Shown here one piece after another: positions 45,230-54,141 of a DNA stretch of 64,000 nucleotides (the first letter of the stretch is position 1; every line of letters begins with the position of its first letter). Under the pieces are notes generated by a model. That model searched no databases, was not told where the DNA came from, and saw only the letters and a program-made list of their open reading frames with translations. The translations under genes and the position numbers were made by a program. Origin of the DNA: Phycisphaerales bacterium (GTDB lineage: Bacteria; Planctomycetota; Phycisphaerae; Phycisphaerales; UBA1924); assembly GCA_015487555.1 (NCBI GenBank), contig WFPK01000104.1:1-64000 (forward strand). Direction: 5' to 3'.

Positions 45230-45799
45230 ATGGGACTCACAACAGAACGCAAGGTATTTCTCGGATTGGCATGTGTGGCGGGGTTGGCGCTGGTGATCGA
45301 CCAGGGATTTATGGGGCCAAAGCAGGCTTCGGCAGATATCGCCCCCGCAGACTCATCGCCCCCGGCATCTGAGACTGTCAGTGTGCCTACCAGTGCGCCC
45401 GCAGGCAAGCCCGCTGCGATGGTGCTCATCGACCGGCTTGAATCATTGGCTTTGTCAGATCAGGGCGAATCGTTGGGCGCATCATTCTCGCTCACCAAGC
45501 TCGTCGAGCCTTCCATCGGATTGCCGATAACCGACGGGACAAGCACATCCGAACAGGAAGAAGACTCGACAGCAAGTTTCCCATTGATCGCACCCAAAGC
45601 CAATGACTTGCCAATCCTCTCATCGGTCATGCCCGCCAAGAACGGCGGCGGGGCGGTCCTGGGCGGGAAACTGCTCAGGGTTGGACAGGTCGATCCAAAC
45701 GGATACCGACTTGTGCTTGTCCATGCGCGATCGGTGCTTGTCGAGCGCGATGGGGTGCAATACGCGATCGAAATTCCGACCATCTCGGGTCATGAGTGA
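45230..45799 (+). CDS. PilP/GspC-like periplasmic domain protein
   Basis: 189 residues. A membrane anchor (about 8-26) leads to a Pro/Ser/Ala-rich linker and a C-terminal domain resembling the homology region shared by PilP and GspC: LLRVGQVDPNGYRLVLVHARSVLVERDGVQYAIEIP. In other pili this part contacts the secretin, which is not encoded here. The start is uncertain: ATG 45230 gives a good anchor but no clear ribosome site; the open frame extends back to 45149 inside pilO. Confidence 0.7.
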   Translation: MGLTTERKVFLGLACVAGLALVIDQGFMGPKQASADIAPADSSPPASETVSVPTSAPAGKPAAMVLIDRLESLALSDQGESLGASFSLTKLVEPSIGLPITDGTSTSEQEEDSTASFPLIAPKANDLPILSSVMPAKNGGGAVLGGKLLRVGQVDPNGYRLVLVHARSVLVERDGVQYAIEIPTISGHE

Positions 45800-45932
45800 G
45801 TTTGCCGATTGTGTCGCTTGCCTGCCGGAAAAGTATCTGCGCATGGGCATTGGGCCTGAACTCTGGGCGGAACATACCCGATTCGAATGATGTGGACTCA
45901 ATGGAGCAGTCTGTATCAGAAGGAGAATCAAC

Positions 45933-46427
45933 ATGTTTGCACCCCAAGGCGTTGCCCACCCCGTTCGTGCTCGTAGAGCGTTTAGTCTGATTGAGCTTGT
46001 AATTGTGGTCGTGATCATCGGGATCATCGGCGCGATTGCGATTCCTCGTATGAGCCGAGGTGCAGCAGGTGCAGCGGATTCGAGCCTTATCGCAGATTTG
46101 GCGGTGATGCGCAGTGCGATTGACCTCTACAAAGCAGAGCATGGCGGAACGCTTCCTGCATTGGCCACATTCGAAGAGCAGCTTACGACATACACAAACG
46201 ATGCAGGCACCGCCAACGCATCGAAGACATCAACTTACTACCTCGGTACCTATCTTCGAGAGATTCCCACACTCAAGGTGGGGTCCAACAAGGGTAAGAA
46301 CGCGATCGTTGCCACTCAGGGCGGCACAACCGCCGGGTGGGTCTACAACGAAACCACAGGTGCGATCAGTGCAAATCTGCCCGATACCGAGCTTGATGTT
46401 CGGGGTGTTCAGTATAACTCATACTAA
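45933..46427 (+). CDS. Major pilin candidate (GspG/PilA-like)
   Basis: 164-residue prepilin. The leader of 16 residues ends RARRA, so Ala precedes the processing site; then FSLIELVIVVVIIGIIGAIAIPRM with Glu at +5. The continuation (DSSLIADLAVMRSAIDLYKAEHGGTLP) is typical of GspG/PilA. The compact size, a strong ribosome site (AAGGAG) and two strong hairpins directly behind the stop suggest it is the most abundant product of the operon. Confidence 0.9.
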   Translation: MFAPQGVAHPVRARRAFSLIELVIVVVIIGIIGAIAIPRMSRGAAGAADSSLIADLAVMRSAIDLYKAEHGGTLPALATFEEQLTTYTNDAGTANASKTSTYYLGTYLREIPTLKVGSNKGKNAIVATQGGTTAGWVYNETTGAISANLPDTELDVRGVQYNSY

Positions 46428-46486
46428 TCAGACCTTCTGATTGGATAGTCCACTTTCGCCCCGGTCTGTAAAAGCAGGTCGGGGCG
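46426..46486 (+). terminator. Two hairpins behind the major pilin gene (partial terminator or stabiliser)
   Basis: The first stem, AATCAGA-CCT-TCTGATT (46426-46442), overlaps the pilin stop codon. The second is a 12-bp stem (46457-46468 with 46475-46486) made of CGCCCCG/CGGGGCG extended by GTCTG/CAGGT with G-T pairs, loop TAAAAG, followed only by TTCCC. Such structures after a major pilin often set its excess over downstream genes. Confidence 0.55.
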
Positions 46487-46509
46487 TTCCCGATTCAGGA
46501 GCACGCGAG

Positions 46510-47043
46510 ATGGACACCGGGGATTCAACAATCACACGCGGGTTCTCGCTGATCGAGCTGGTTTTGGTGATCGCGATCATCGGGATCATCACCGCGATCG
46601 CGTTGCCCAAGTTCGCCCATGCCGGTTCGGGTCGCAGGCTCATGGCTGCAAAGAGCACGCTGCTCTCGGACATCGAGATGATAACGCTCCGCGCCAGGGC
46701 GAGCTCGAAGGTGCATGTGATCAAGTTTTACCCTGACGAGAACAGGTACATCGTTGCGGAAGGTGCTGTGATTGATCGTGAGTCGGTGATTCTGAGCCGT
46801 GACTTTGACGATGAGCCCTACACGGTGGGCATATCGAGGACGAATCTCGGAGCCGACCAGTCCGTGGTCTTTTCGGTCTATGGCGACATCAGCCCAGGGT
46901 TTACCGTTGGACTCACAGACGGAGAAGTTGAAATCGCAGTTGTGGTCGGCGGGGTCGCGAGTTTGGGGATCACAGTCACCGATGCGATCAGCGCCGATGA
47001 AGCAAAGGCACTCGATGTCGGGATCGGCGAGGTGGGGTTATAA
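46510..47043 (+). CDS. GspH-like minor prepilin
   Basis: 177 residues. The 11-residue leader MDTGDSTITRG is followed by FSLIELVLVIAIIGIITAIALPKF. The RRLMAAKSTLLSDIEMITLRARASSKVHVIKFYPDENRYIV stretch is characteristic of GspH/FimT. ATG 46510 is chosen because AGGAG lies eight bases upstream and the leader has normal length; the frame is open back to 46441. The next gene starts two bases after its stop. Confidence 0.85.
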   Translation: MDTGDSTITRGFSLIELVLVIAIIGIITAIALPKFAHAGSGRRLMAAKSTLLSDIEMITLRARASSKVHVIKFYPDENRYIVAEGAVIDRESVILSRDFDDEPYTVGISRTNLGADQSVVFSVYGDISPGFTVGLTDGEVEIAVVVGGVASLGITVTDAISADEAKALDVGIGEVGL

Positions 47044-47045
47044 TC

Positions 47046-47564
47046 ATGGTTCGATATTCCAAGATCGTACACCCTCGTTCTGGGTTCACACTGATCGAAG
47101 TCGTGACGAGTCTTTCGATCATGTCTGTCCTGCTGCTCGGGCTCAGCGGAGCGGTGATGGTGGGCTCTCGTGCAATCCCCAGCGCCACTGACATTGGTCA
47201 GAGTGACCAGGTGCCCATTGACGCCATCAACAGGATCCGAAGCGAACTCCGCGAAGCAAGTGCAATTCGGTATCAAGTCGGGGCGAATGAGCACGAGATG
47301 AAGATTCAGATCAAGGATTCGGGCGCTTCTGGAACACCCAGTGTGATCGTGTATAGATACTCACTTGCTTCTGGAACACTCATGCGTAAGGCCGATGCCC
47401 AAGATGCGGTTACGCTGGTTTCGGGGATCAGCTCGCTTGTCATCGAGATTACAGATGATGGGGCAGATGCAAGTGTCGTGTACCTGAGGATGACCGTCGA
47501 GGGAACCATCAAGCAGGTCTATGAGATGCACGCCCTGCTCCCAGACAAGCCGAGGGTAATCTGA
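47046..47564 (+). CDS. GspJ/PilW-like minor prepilin
   Basis: 172 residues. Leader to RSG (Gly13), then FTLIEVVTSLSIMSVLLLGLSGAVMVG. DAINRIRSELREASAIRY matches the region after the helix in GspJ-type proteins. Compact, unlike the GspJ homologue of the first cluster. Its stop codon shares a base with the next start. Confidence 0.82.
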   Translation: MVRYSKIVHPRSGFTLIEVVTSLSIMSVLLLGLSGAVMVGSRAIPSATDIGQSDQVPIDAINRIRSELREASAIRYQVGANEHEMKIQIKDSGASGTPSVIVYRYSLASGTLMRKADAQDAVTLVSGISSLVIEITDDGADASVVYLRMTVEGTIKQVYEMHALLPDKPRVI

Positions 47565-48085
47565 TGCGTAGACACTTGACACATCGGCGTGGAATATCAA
47601 TGGCCGAGACCGTGATCTCGATCCTGCTCATCGGGTTTGTGCTGGGTTCGACGCTTCAAATTGTGGGCCCAATGGCCCGGTCAACATCGGTCCATGCCGA
47701 CAGGTTGATCGCTGCAAATCTTGCGGCTGAACTCACCGAAGAAATCGCAACCAAACGGTGGGCGTCGCCTTCGGCTGGGGACCCAGACCTGATCGGCCCA
47801 GATGTGGGCGAAATCAGAGCAACCTACGATGATGTCGATGACTATGACGCATGGTCCGCAGCCCCGCCGATGCTCTCGACAGGGGTGCCCAATACCGCAT
47901 TGGCAGGGTGGTCACGCAGGGTCAATGTTGATCATGTCCTGGTGAGTGATGCGTCAACAATCTCGGGAACCTATACCGGGCTCAAACGGGTCACGGTCAC
48001 GGTATTCAAAGGCGATATTGAGCTTGCCCGAGTTGAATCATTGCACTCAGATAGTGCTGACTTGCTTGGGTTTATTGTCCCATGA
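47564..48085 (+). CDS. GspI/PilV-like minor prepilin
   Basis: 173 residues. The leader MRRHLTHRRG has ten residues, then ISMAETVISILLIGFVLGSTLQIV. The +1 residue is Ile rather than Phe, but Glu at +5 is kept. AANLAAELTEEIATKRW fits the GspI/PilV family. It lies between GspJ-like and GspK-like genes as in many minor pseudopilin operons. Confidence 0.8.
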   Translation: MRRHLTHRRGISMAETVISILLIGFVLGSTLQIVGPMARSTSVHADRLIAANLAAELTEEIATKRWASPSAGDPDLIGPDVGEIRATYDDVDDYDAWSAAPPMLSTGVPNTALAGWSRRVNVDHVLVSDASTISGTYTGLKRVTVTVFKGDIELARVESLHSDSADLLGFIVP

Positions 48086-48095
48086 GGAGTAAGCG

Positions 48096-49262
48096 ATGAG
48101 CAGATATGCAGACTCATCCAGGCGTGGTTCGATCTATCTGATCACACTCATCACCGTCGTCGCCATTGTCTCGATGGTGCTCATCGGCGTCTCGCTTCGA
48201 TCATCGGGGAACACCAGGTCGGCGTTGATCGAGGAGATGGCCAAAGGGGGCAATGGTGTGCTCGATGCTTCCGAATATGCGATCAAAGTCATCGAATCAG
48301 ACCCCTTATGGAGACTCGCGGCACAATCAGGGAAAGTCTTCGAGAAGATGGCAGTGGGGGATATGAGCTATTCTGCGACAGTGGTCGATGGGGGGACTGG
48401 AACAAAGCCGGTCTACACCACATCCACTTACCGGGTCATCGCAACCGCAGAGAAAAGCACAGCGAAATCATCAGCATCAATCGAAATACTCGCAACAGAG
48501 ATGGATTATGCGGCATACCTGAGGACAATGGGCGCGGTCCACTACTGGGCGCTTGATGAATCTTCCAATCCCCCTCAGGCGATCGATCAGATCGGTTTGT
48601 ACCACGGCTCATATCTGAAACCATCGGTCGCGGGCGCAGGTTACAACGATGAAGCAGGGCTTGTACCTGTATTGGCCGACGATAATGATTATGTCAGTGT
48701 GCCCTGGGGGGAGAGCTTTGAAATCGAGAATGGCACCATCGCGATGTGGGTGAAGTGCACAGGGGCGAGCAAGTGGTCAAACTACAGCTTCCTCGGGATG
48801 GATTATAAGCTCAATGGCGTGCCTGCGATCAATATGGCAATTTGGGGGTATGGAATCAAGGTCTACATCAATGATGAGGGGGAGTATCGGTGGAGTTCGG
48901 CGCTGAGTACACCACTCGATACCATCGCTCCAAATACCTGGCATCATGTCGCAATGATCTGGGGCGATAAAGGGCTCGCCATCTATATCGACGGGGTAGA
49001 GCGGGCGAGCAAAGGGTCGAATACCAATGGACTTAAATCGGCCAAGGCAGGCGACGGCGGCGAGCAGCCATTGCATATCGGCGCGGGATACAACACGAGT
49101 GTGCCGAGTACGCCCGAAGATGGGTTCGATGGATCGGTCGCTCATGTTGCGATCTTTGATGTCCAGCTCAACCCGGCCCAGATCGCCGAACTCGCAGCCA
49201 TCAAGCCCGACAAGCTCAACTTGAGCCTGGTTGAAGACTCATGGGTTCGTGTGTTTGAATGA
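48096..49262 (+). CDS. GspK/PilX-like pseudopilin fused to a LamG lectin-like domain
   Basis: 388 residues, last gene of the pilus operon. Leader MSRYADSSRRG (11), then SIYLITLITVVAIVSMVLIGVSL without Glu at +5, as in GspK. NGVLDASEYAIKVIE matches the AEaAL-type element of PilX/GspK. From about 145 a LamG / concanavalin A-like fold begins: YWALDES, DYVSVPWGESFEIENGTIAMWVKC, NTWHHVAMIWGDKGLAIYIDG and DGFDGSVAHVAIFDVQLNPAQIAEL are classic blocks. Pseudopilins without Glu5 sit at the tip, so the domain is likely displayed there as an adhesin. AGGAG precedes the ATG. Confidence 0.87.
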   Translation: MSRYADSSRRGSIYLITLITVVAIVSMVLIGVSLRSSGNTRSALIEEMAKGGNGVLDASEYAIKVIESDPLWRLAAQSGKVFEKMAVGDMSYSATVVDGGTGTKPVYTTSTYRVIATAEKSTAKSSASIEILATEMDYAAYLRTMGAVHYWALDESSNPPQAIDQIGLYHGSYLKPSVAGAGYNDEAGLVPVLADDNDYVSVPWGESFEIENGTIAMWVKCTGASKWSNYSFLGMDYKLNGVPAINMAIWGYGIKVYINDEGEYRWSSALSTPLDTIAPNTWHHVAMIWGDKGLAIYIDGVERASKGSNTNGLKSAKAGDGGEQPLHIGAGYNTSVPSTPEDGFDGSVAHVAIFDVQLNPAQIAELAAIKPDKLNLSLVEDSWVRVFE

Positions 49263-49267
49263 TTCGA

Positions 49268-50896
49268 TCAGGCAGCCTGCTGGACTGGAGATTGGGCTTT
49301 GTGCTTGGCAACCATTGTGTCATAGATCGAAAAGTCCAATGACAAGAATGGTTCAACAAGATCAGGGTCGAACTGCGTCCCGGCACATTTCCTGAACTCG
49401 GCAAAGACCTTCTCGCGAGGCATCCCCGAGCGATACGCACGATTCGAGCTCATCGCATCGAAGGTGTCAGCCAGCGCCATGATCCGCGCCATACGCGGGA
49501 TATCTTCGCCCGCGAGATTCTCAGGATATCCCTTGCCGTCCCATCGTTCGTGATGATGGAGTACCCCGGGAAGGATGTCACAGAATTGGGGGATATCTTT
49601 CATGATCTCATGCCCGATCCGTGGATGGGTTTTGATGATCTCAAACTCTTCATCGGTCAGTCGGCTTGGTTTGCAGAGTACCGCTTCAGGCACCCCGATC
49701 TTGCCCACATCATGGACAAGTCCTGAGATGCGGATTCGCTCGGCTTCTTCTTCCGAGTATCCCACCTTGAGGGCAAGCAGTGCCGAGAGCATCGCCACGC
49801 GTTCGGAGTGCCCTTGGGTGTATTGGTCCTTGGCGTCGATCGCTGCGGAGAGGGCGTGGATGGTGCCAATAAAGGTTAGGTGCTGACGGTGGTAGAGCTC
49901 CGCATTTTCCATACACGCACCGAGCATCCCGGAGATGGATTCCATCAGTTTGGTTTCATGGCTTGAGACCTGTGGGTCATCGCCGTTCTTTCCCCCAGCG
50001 ATCAGAACCCCGAGCAGCTCACCATTGCGGTCGATCGGATGCACCAGAATCTGAGGCTCAAGATCGGGCGTCGACCGATCAACAGGGTAAATCTTGGTCG
50101 TGTCCGCCATGCCCAAAGGCTCGGTTGTCCGGATACTCTCGAGCACCGAGCCGATCTGTTCGTCATCAAAGTGCATTGTCCCGGCCTGGTGAATCTCGGT
50201 GCCGATGACCTCAAAGATCGTATGTTCTTTATTGATTACGCATGCGACCCAGTTGTAATCGAGCGTGGCTGCGATCTCGGTGATCCCATCGAGGATAATC
50301 CCGCCAGGTTCATTGAGTGAGCCCATCGAGCGTCCAAGGTCCTGAAGCGTGGTGACGACTTCGTACGAGTCGCCGAGTTGTTCGGAGAAGAGTTCGATGG
50401 TCTCATCATTGCGCTTGATCGTGCGAAGATCATCGAGCATCCAGGCAATGGTTGAATGGATATTGGGCACATACTCATCGACGAGCGTCGCACGCTCTTT
50501 GAGCAGGTGCTTGAGCGCAGAAACCTGAAGCTGATTGCCCGCACACCCCTCCTCGATGTGCTTGCTCTCGAGAATCTCAGGTCCAAACCCGATCGCGACA
50601 AAGTACCCCGTCCGACGATCCCGATGCTCTTCAACAAACGGAAACACCCAGAGCCCAGGATGGATTTCCTTGGGCTCGAGTGTGTCGTGGGCAGCCCAGA
50701 TCATCGCGGTTTCGGCCATCAGCATCCGGATCGGACGCGAGCTGAGCCAGAGCCCGAGCATGCTCGGCGCGATCGGGTCATTGACCGGCATCCCGTTGAG
50801 ATCAAGACGCCAGCAGGCGAGTCCGAGCTCGAGGCACCGGTTGAAGAGCGCACCTGGGATTGGATCGTGTTGCTTGGGGGCTCTGCGGATATTCAT
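49268..50896 (-). CDS. HD-GYP domain protein (cyclic-di-GMP phosphodiesterase-like)
   Basis: 542 residues. The N-terminal two-thirds contain a GAF-like region (about 190-330, SLNEPGGIILDGITEIAATLDYNWVAC). The HD-GYP domain follows: HSERVAMLSALLAL, LVHDVGKIGVPEAVL, KTHPRIGHEIM, HHERWDGKGYPENLAGEDIP and RIMALADTFDAM, so metal ligands and GYP loop are intact and activity is expected. ATG 50896 overlaps the receiver gene by four bases and has AAGGGA upstream. It converges on the pilus operon with only 5 bp between stops. Confidence 0.93.
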   Translation of the reverse strand: MNIRRAPKQHDPIPGALFNRCLELGLACWRLDLNGMPVNDPIAPSMLGLWLSSRPIRMLMAETAMIWAAHDTLEPKEIHPGLWVFPFVEEHRDRRTGYFVAIGFGPEILESKHIEEGCAGNQLQVSALKHLLKERATLVDEYVPNIHSTIAWMLDDLRTIKRNDETIELFSEQLGDSYEVVTTLQDLGRSMGSLNEPGGIILDGITEIAATLDYNWVACVINKEHTIFEVIGTEIHQAGTMHFDDEQIGSVLESIRTTEPLGMADTTKIYPVDRSTPDLEPQILVHPIDRNGELLGVLIAGGKNGDDPQVSSHETKLMESISGMLGACMENAELYHRQHLTFIGTIHALSAAIDAKDQYTQGHSERVAMLSALLALKVGYSEEEAERIRISGLVHDVGKIGVPEAVLCKPSRLTDEEFEIIKTHPRIGHEIMKDIPQFCDILPGVLHHHERWDGKGYPENLAGEDIPRMARIMALADTFDAMSSNRAYRSGMPREKVFAEFRKCAGTQFDPDLVEPFLSLDFSIYDTMVAKHKAQSPVQQAA

Positions 50897-51291
50897 GCAC
50901 ATTTTCCCTTGGAATCGGTGCCTGCCTCGATCAGTTCGGTGATATACCCAAGCAGGTCTTTGGCGCTAAATGGTTTCGAGAGCAGCTTGCGAATCGAGGG
51001 GAGCTTCTCGATTTCGCTTTCGATTGCATATCCTCGGGCGGTGAGCAGGATAATCGGGATTCCTGCGCACTTCGGGTTCGCTGCGAGCTGCTCGGCGAGC
51101 TCGATCCCCGAGAGGTACGGCATCTGGAGATCGGTGACGATGACATCGGGGGTGCGTTCGATCGCTGCTTTGAGCGCCATCTCCCCATCTTCGACCACGA
51201 GCACCTCCATCCCCGCTCGTTTGAGCTTGTGGGCGATGATGTGCGTGATATGAGGCTCATCGTCTGCGAGCAGGATCAATGGTTGAGGCAT
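50893..51291 (-). CDS. Single-domain response regulator
   Basis: 132-residue receiver of the CheY type. Acidic pair Asp10-Asp11, phospho-acceptor Asp54 in VTDLQMP, Thr84 in LLTA and Lys106 in LSKPF are all present. There is no output domain; the overlapping downstream HD-GYP gene is the likely effector. ATG 51291 gives a normal receiver start; a longer open frame upstream has no family match. A possible phosphodonor is the kinase at 37695. Confidence 0.92.
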   Translation of the reverse strand: MPQPLILLADDEPHITHIIAHKLKRAGMEVLVVEDGEMALKAAIERTPDVIVTDLQMPYLSGIELAEQLAANPKCAGIPIILLTARGYAIESEIEKLPSIRKLLSKPFSAKDLLGYITELIEAGTDSKGKCA

Positions 51292-51551
51292 GCGGTACTC
51301 CAACAAAATGGGGGGAAAAGAAGAGGGCCCCTCATTGCCCGGTATCGGAAAAGACGGGCCCGATCTTGCCCAAACTTTGCCCAGATCATGCGGATTGAGG
51401 GCGTTTTGGACTGTACGCTCACACCTGCGAGCATAAAGTTGAGCTATCGGACGCACGGTGTTCGGTCAGGCCAGTGCCCAGGCCGATACCGATGTTGTTT
51501 CCGTTGGCATAAGGGCGAGCGAAACGCTCCCAATCGTGATAGAGTGCAGGC

Positions 51552-52193
<642 letters not shown>

Positions 52194-52261
52194 ACGGATC
52201 GCATGATACAGTGTCTGCCCACAGGCACCATGCGGCGAGGACATCAACAACGGAGGTCGAT

Positions 52262-52780
52262 GTGAACACAACGCACGGACAGCGTCGCAGCTGCACAAAT
52301 CAAATCCCATCCACCCGCACCAGCATCCCGTTCTTTGCGATGGTGGTCGTTGCGCTTCTCGCCGTTCCCATGCTTGGCGTGGGCGGGTGCGCATCATCGG
52401 CCAAGAGCATCATCAAAGGGCGCGTCATCGCAGGGCCTGTCGGACAATCGGTCGCTGCTTCGGAGGCAGATCAACGATTCGATGAGCCCGGAATCCCCGA
52501 TGCCAAAATTACCATCCTCCGCAAATCCGGAGGCAATAAATCACGCGGGCGAGGCGTGTATACCAGCGCCACCTCCGATGCGTTCGGCAACTTTGAGCTC
52601 GTCTTTGCCAATGGACAATACCCCCGTGATGCGGTTCAGGTCCGTGTCGAAGGCGAAGGAATCTACACATCAAGATCACAGACATTCCTCCCCGACGATG
52701 GCGAGGAGATGCTCTGCGTTGTGATAACCCGCCCTGGGTATGTCATCCCTGAGCCGCCTGAGGATATGAAGAAGAAGTGA
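52262..52780 (+). CDS. Lipoprotein with carboxypeptidase-regulatory-like beta-sandwich
   Basis: 172 residues. The start is GTG 52262, behind GGAGG. A signal segment ends GVGGC, a probable lipobox. The rest is a small Ig-like fold typical of CarboxypepD_reg-type domains: IIKGRVIAGP, IPDAKITILRKSG, SATSDAFGNFELVF, AVQVRVEGEG. Such domains are found on many surface proteins and give no specific function. The open frame extends upstream within scpB but has no separate meaning there. Confidence 0.75.
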   Translation: MNTTHGQRRSCTNQIPSTRTSIPFFAMVVVALLAVPMLGVGGCASSAKSIIKGRVIAGPVGQSVAASEADQRFDEPGIPDAKITILRKSGGNKSRGRGVYTSATSDAFGNFELVFANGQYPRDAVQVRVEGEGIYTSRSQTFLPDDGEEMLCVVITRPGYVIPEPPEDMKKK

Positions 52781-52863
52781 TCGAAAAAGAACGATTCAAT
52801 CAGCGCAGCCAATCGTGATATGAAGAGCGAGGTTGATAAGAGACGCTGCCGATAAAGGATTCG

Positions 52864-54141
52864 ATGAGTGCATTTGGGCGTCAACATACCCGAGAGGATC
52901 AACAGGGGCATGCGCTCTGGGCTGAGCCAACAGCCCAGGCGTCTGCCAAGCGGGGTCTTGAGCATCTCGATCATTCGATGCGGGCATCTTCCAAGCCTGC
53001 CGGGCGAACATCAAAGATCACATTCGGCGGGCTTATCTACATCGGCGTCACCATTTTCCTCGCCATCGGCGCGGTCAACTCGCAGAACAATCTCCTCTTC
53101 TGGCTCTTTGGCGTTTCGATCGCCACGCTGATCGTTTCAGGGCTCTTCTCGGGCAGCGCTCTGATGCGGGTTCGGCTCGAGGCCCAGGCGATTCCCGATG
53201 CGGCTGCAGGCGAGGCCCTTCGGGTGCATTATCTGGTGAGCAACCACTCAAAGTTCTTCCCACTCTTTGCCGGGTTGATCGCCGAGCTGCCAGGTGATGA
53301 GCATCCCGATGCCCGGTTTGATCCCGCAGCGATCTTGCACCTGGGCCCTGGACAAGAGATCAAGGCTGCGGGCTCGTTCGTCCCCAGAACCCGAGGCCGA
53401 TACAGCCTCGAACAAATCCGACTCTCGACGCGGTTTCCCTTTGGGCTGCTTGAGAAGTCACTGGTTTTCCAATGTCATCGCTCGGCACTGGTTTTGCCCT
53501 ACCAGCTTGAGATCAAGCCCGAGCTTGTCCGCATCGTCCAAGGGCACGGCGAAGAGGTCCGCAAGCATACCGTTTCGAGCGGTTCGAGCACCGAATACTG
53601 GGGGCTTCGTGAGTATTTGCCGGGCGATCCCAAGCGGTCGATCGCCTGGAAACAGAGCGCCCGTCATGGCCAGTTGGTGGTGATCGAGCATGCGGTGTCG
53701 ATCTCGACCAAGCTCTGGATCTGGATCGCTGCCGAGTGCTTTGAATCGTGCGATGATGATCCGTCAGCTCCCGAGCGGGCGATCGCGCTGGGGGCATCAT
53801 TGGTGACCCAGGCATCGAGGCGGGGAATCCCCGTCGGGCTCTGGGTTCCATCGCGTGGGATTCGGATGTCGCCGAGCACTGGCAAGGCGGGGATGATGCG
53901 GAGTCTGCGTGCTTTGGGGGCGCTCGATCTTTCGCTCGAGGGCCAGCGAGAATCGTTGCCCGGGGCTTCGAGCACCGATGATGTGATTGTGCTCAGACCC
54001 GGGCAATCTTCGTCGGCTGCTCCTGGTGCTGCCCGGGTGCTCGATATTGATGACCCATCGTGCTGGTTGATCGACCCATCAACCCTTCCGCCTGCGCTCT
54101 GCTCGGTGGGGATGGGTGTATCTGGGGAGGGGGATGTATGA
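52864..54141 (+). CDS. DUF58 domain protein
   Basis: 425 residues. Two closely spaced membrane spans (about 53-90) are followed by a beta domain (GEALRVHYLVSNHS, FVPRTRGRYSLEQIRLSTRFPFGL) and the DUF58 core GSSTEYWGLREYLPGDPKRSIAWKQSARHGQLVVIEH. The family resembles von Willebrand A folds and usually sits beside a MoxR ATPase and a transglutaminase; the latter overlaps its stop codon by four bases, but no MoxR gene is here. The physiological role of these loci is poorly known. Confidence 0.9.
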   Translation: MSAFGRQHTREDQQGHALWAEPTAQASAKRGLEHLDHSMRASSKPAGRTSKITFGGLIYIGVTIFLAIGAVNSQNNLLFWLFGVSIATLIVSGLFSGSALMRVRLEAQAIPDAAAGEALRVHYLVSNHSKFFPLFAGLIAELPGDEHPDARFDPAAILHLGPGQEIKAAGSFVPRTRGRYSLEQIRLSTRFPFGLLEKSLVFQCHRSALVLPYQLEIKPELVRIVQGHGEEVRKHTVSSGSSTEYWGLREYLPGDPKRSIAWKQSARHGQLVVIEHAVSISTKLWIWIAAECFESCDDDPSAPERAIALGASLVTQASRRGIPVGLWVPSRGIRMSPSTGKAGMMRSLRALGALDLSLEGQRESLPGASSTDDVIVLRPGQSSSAAPGAARVLDIDDPSCWLIDPSTLPPALCSVGMGVSGEGDV

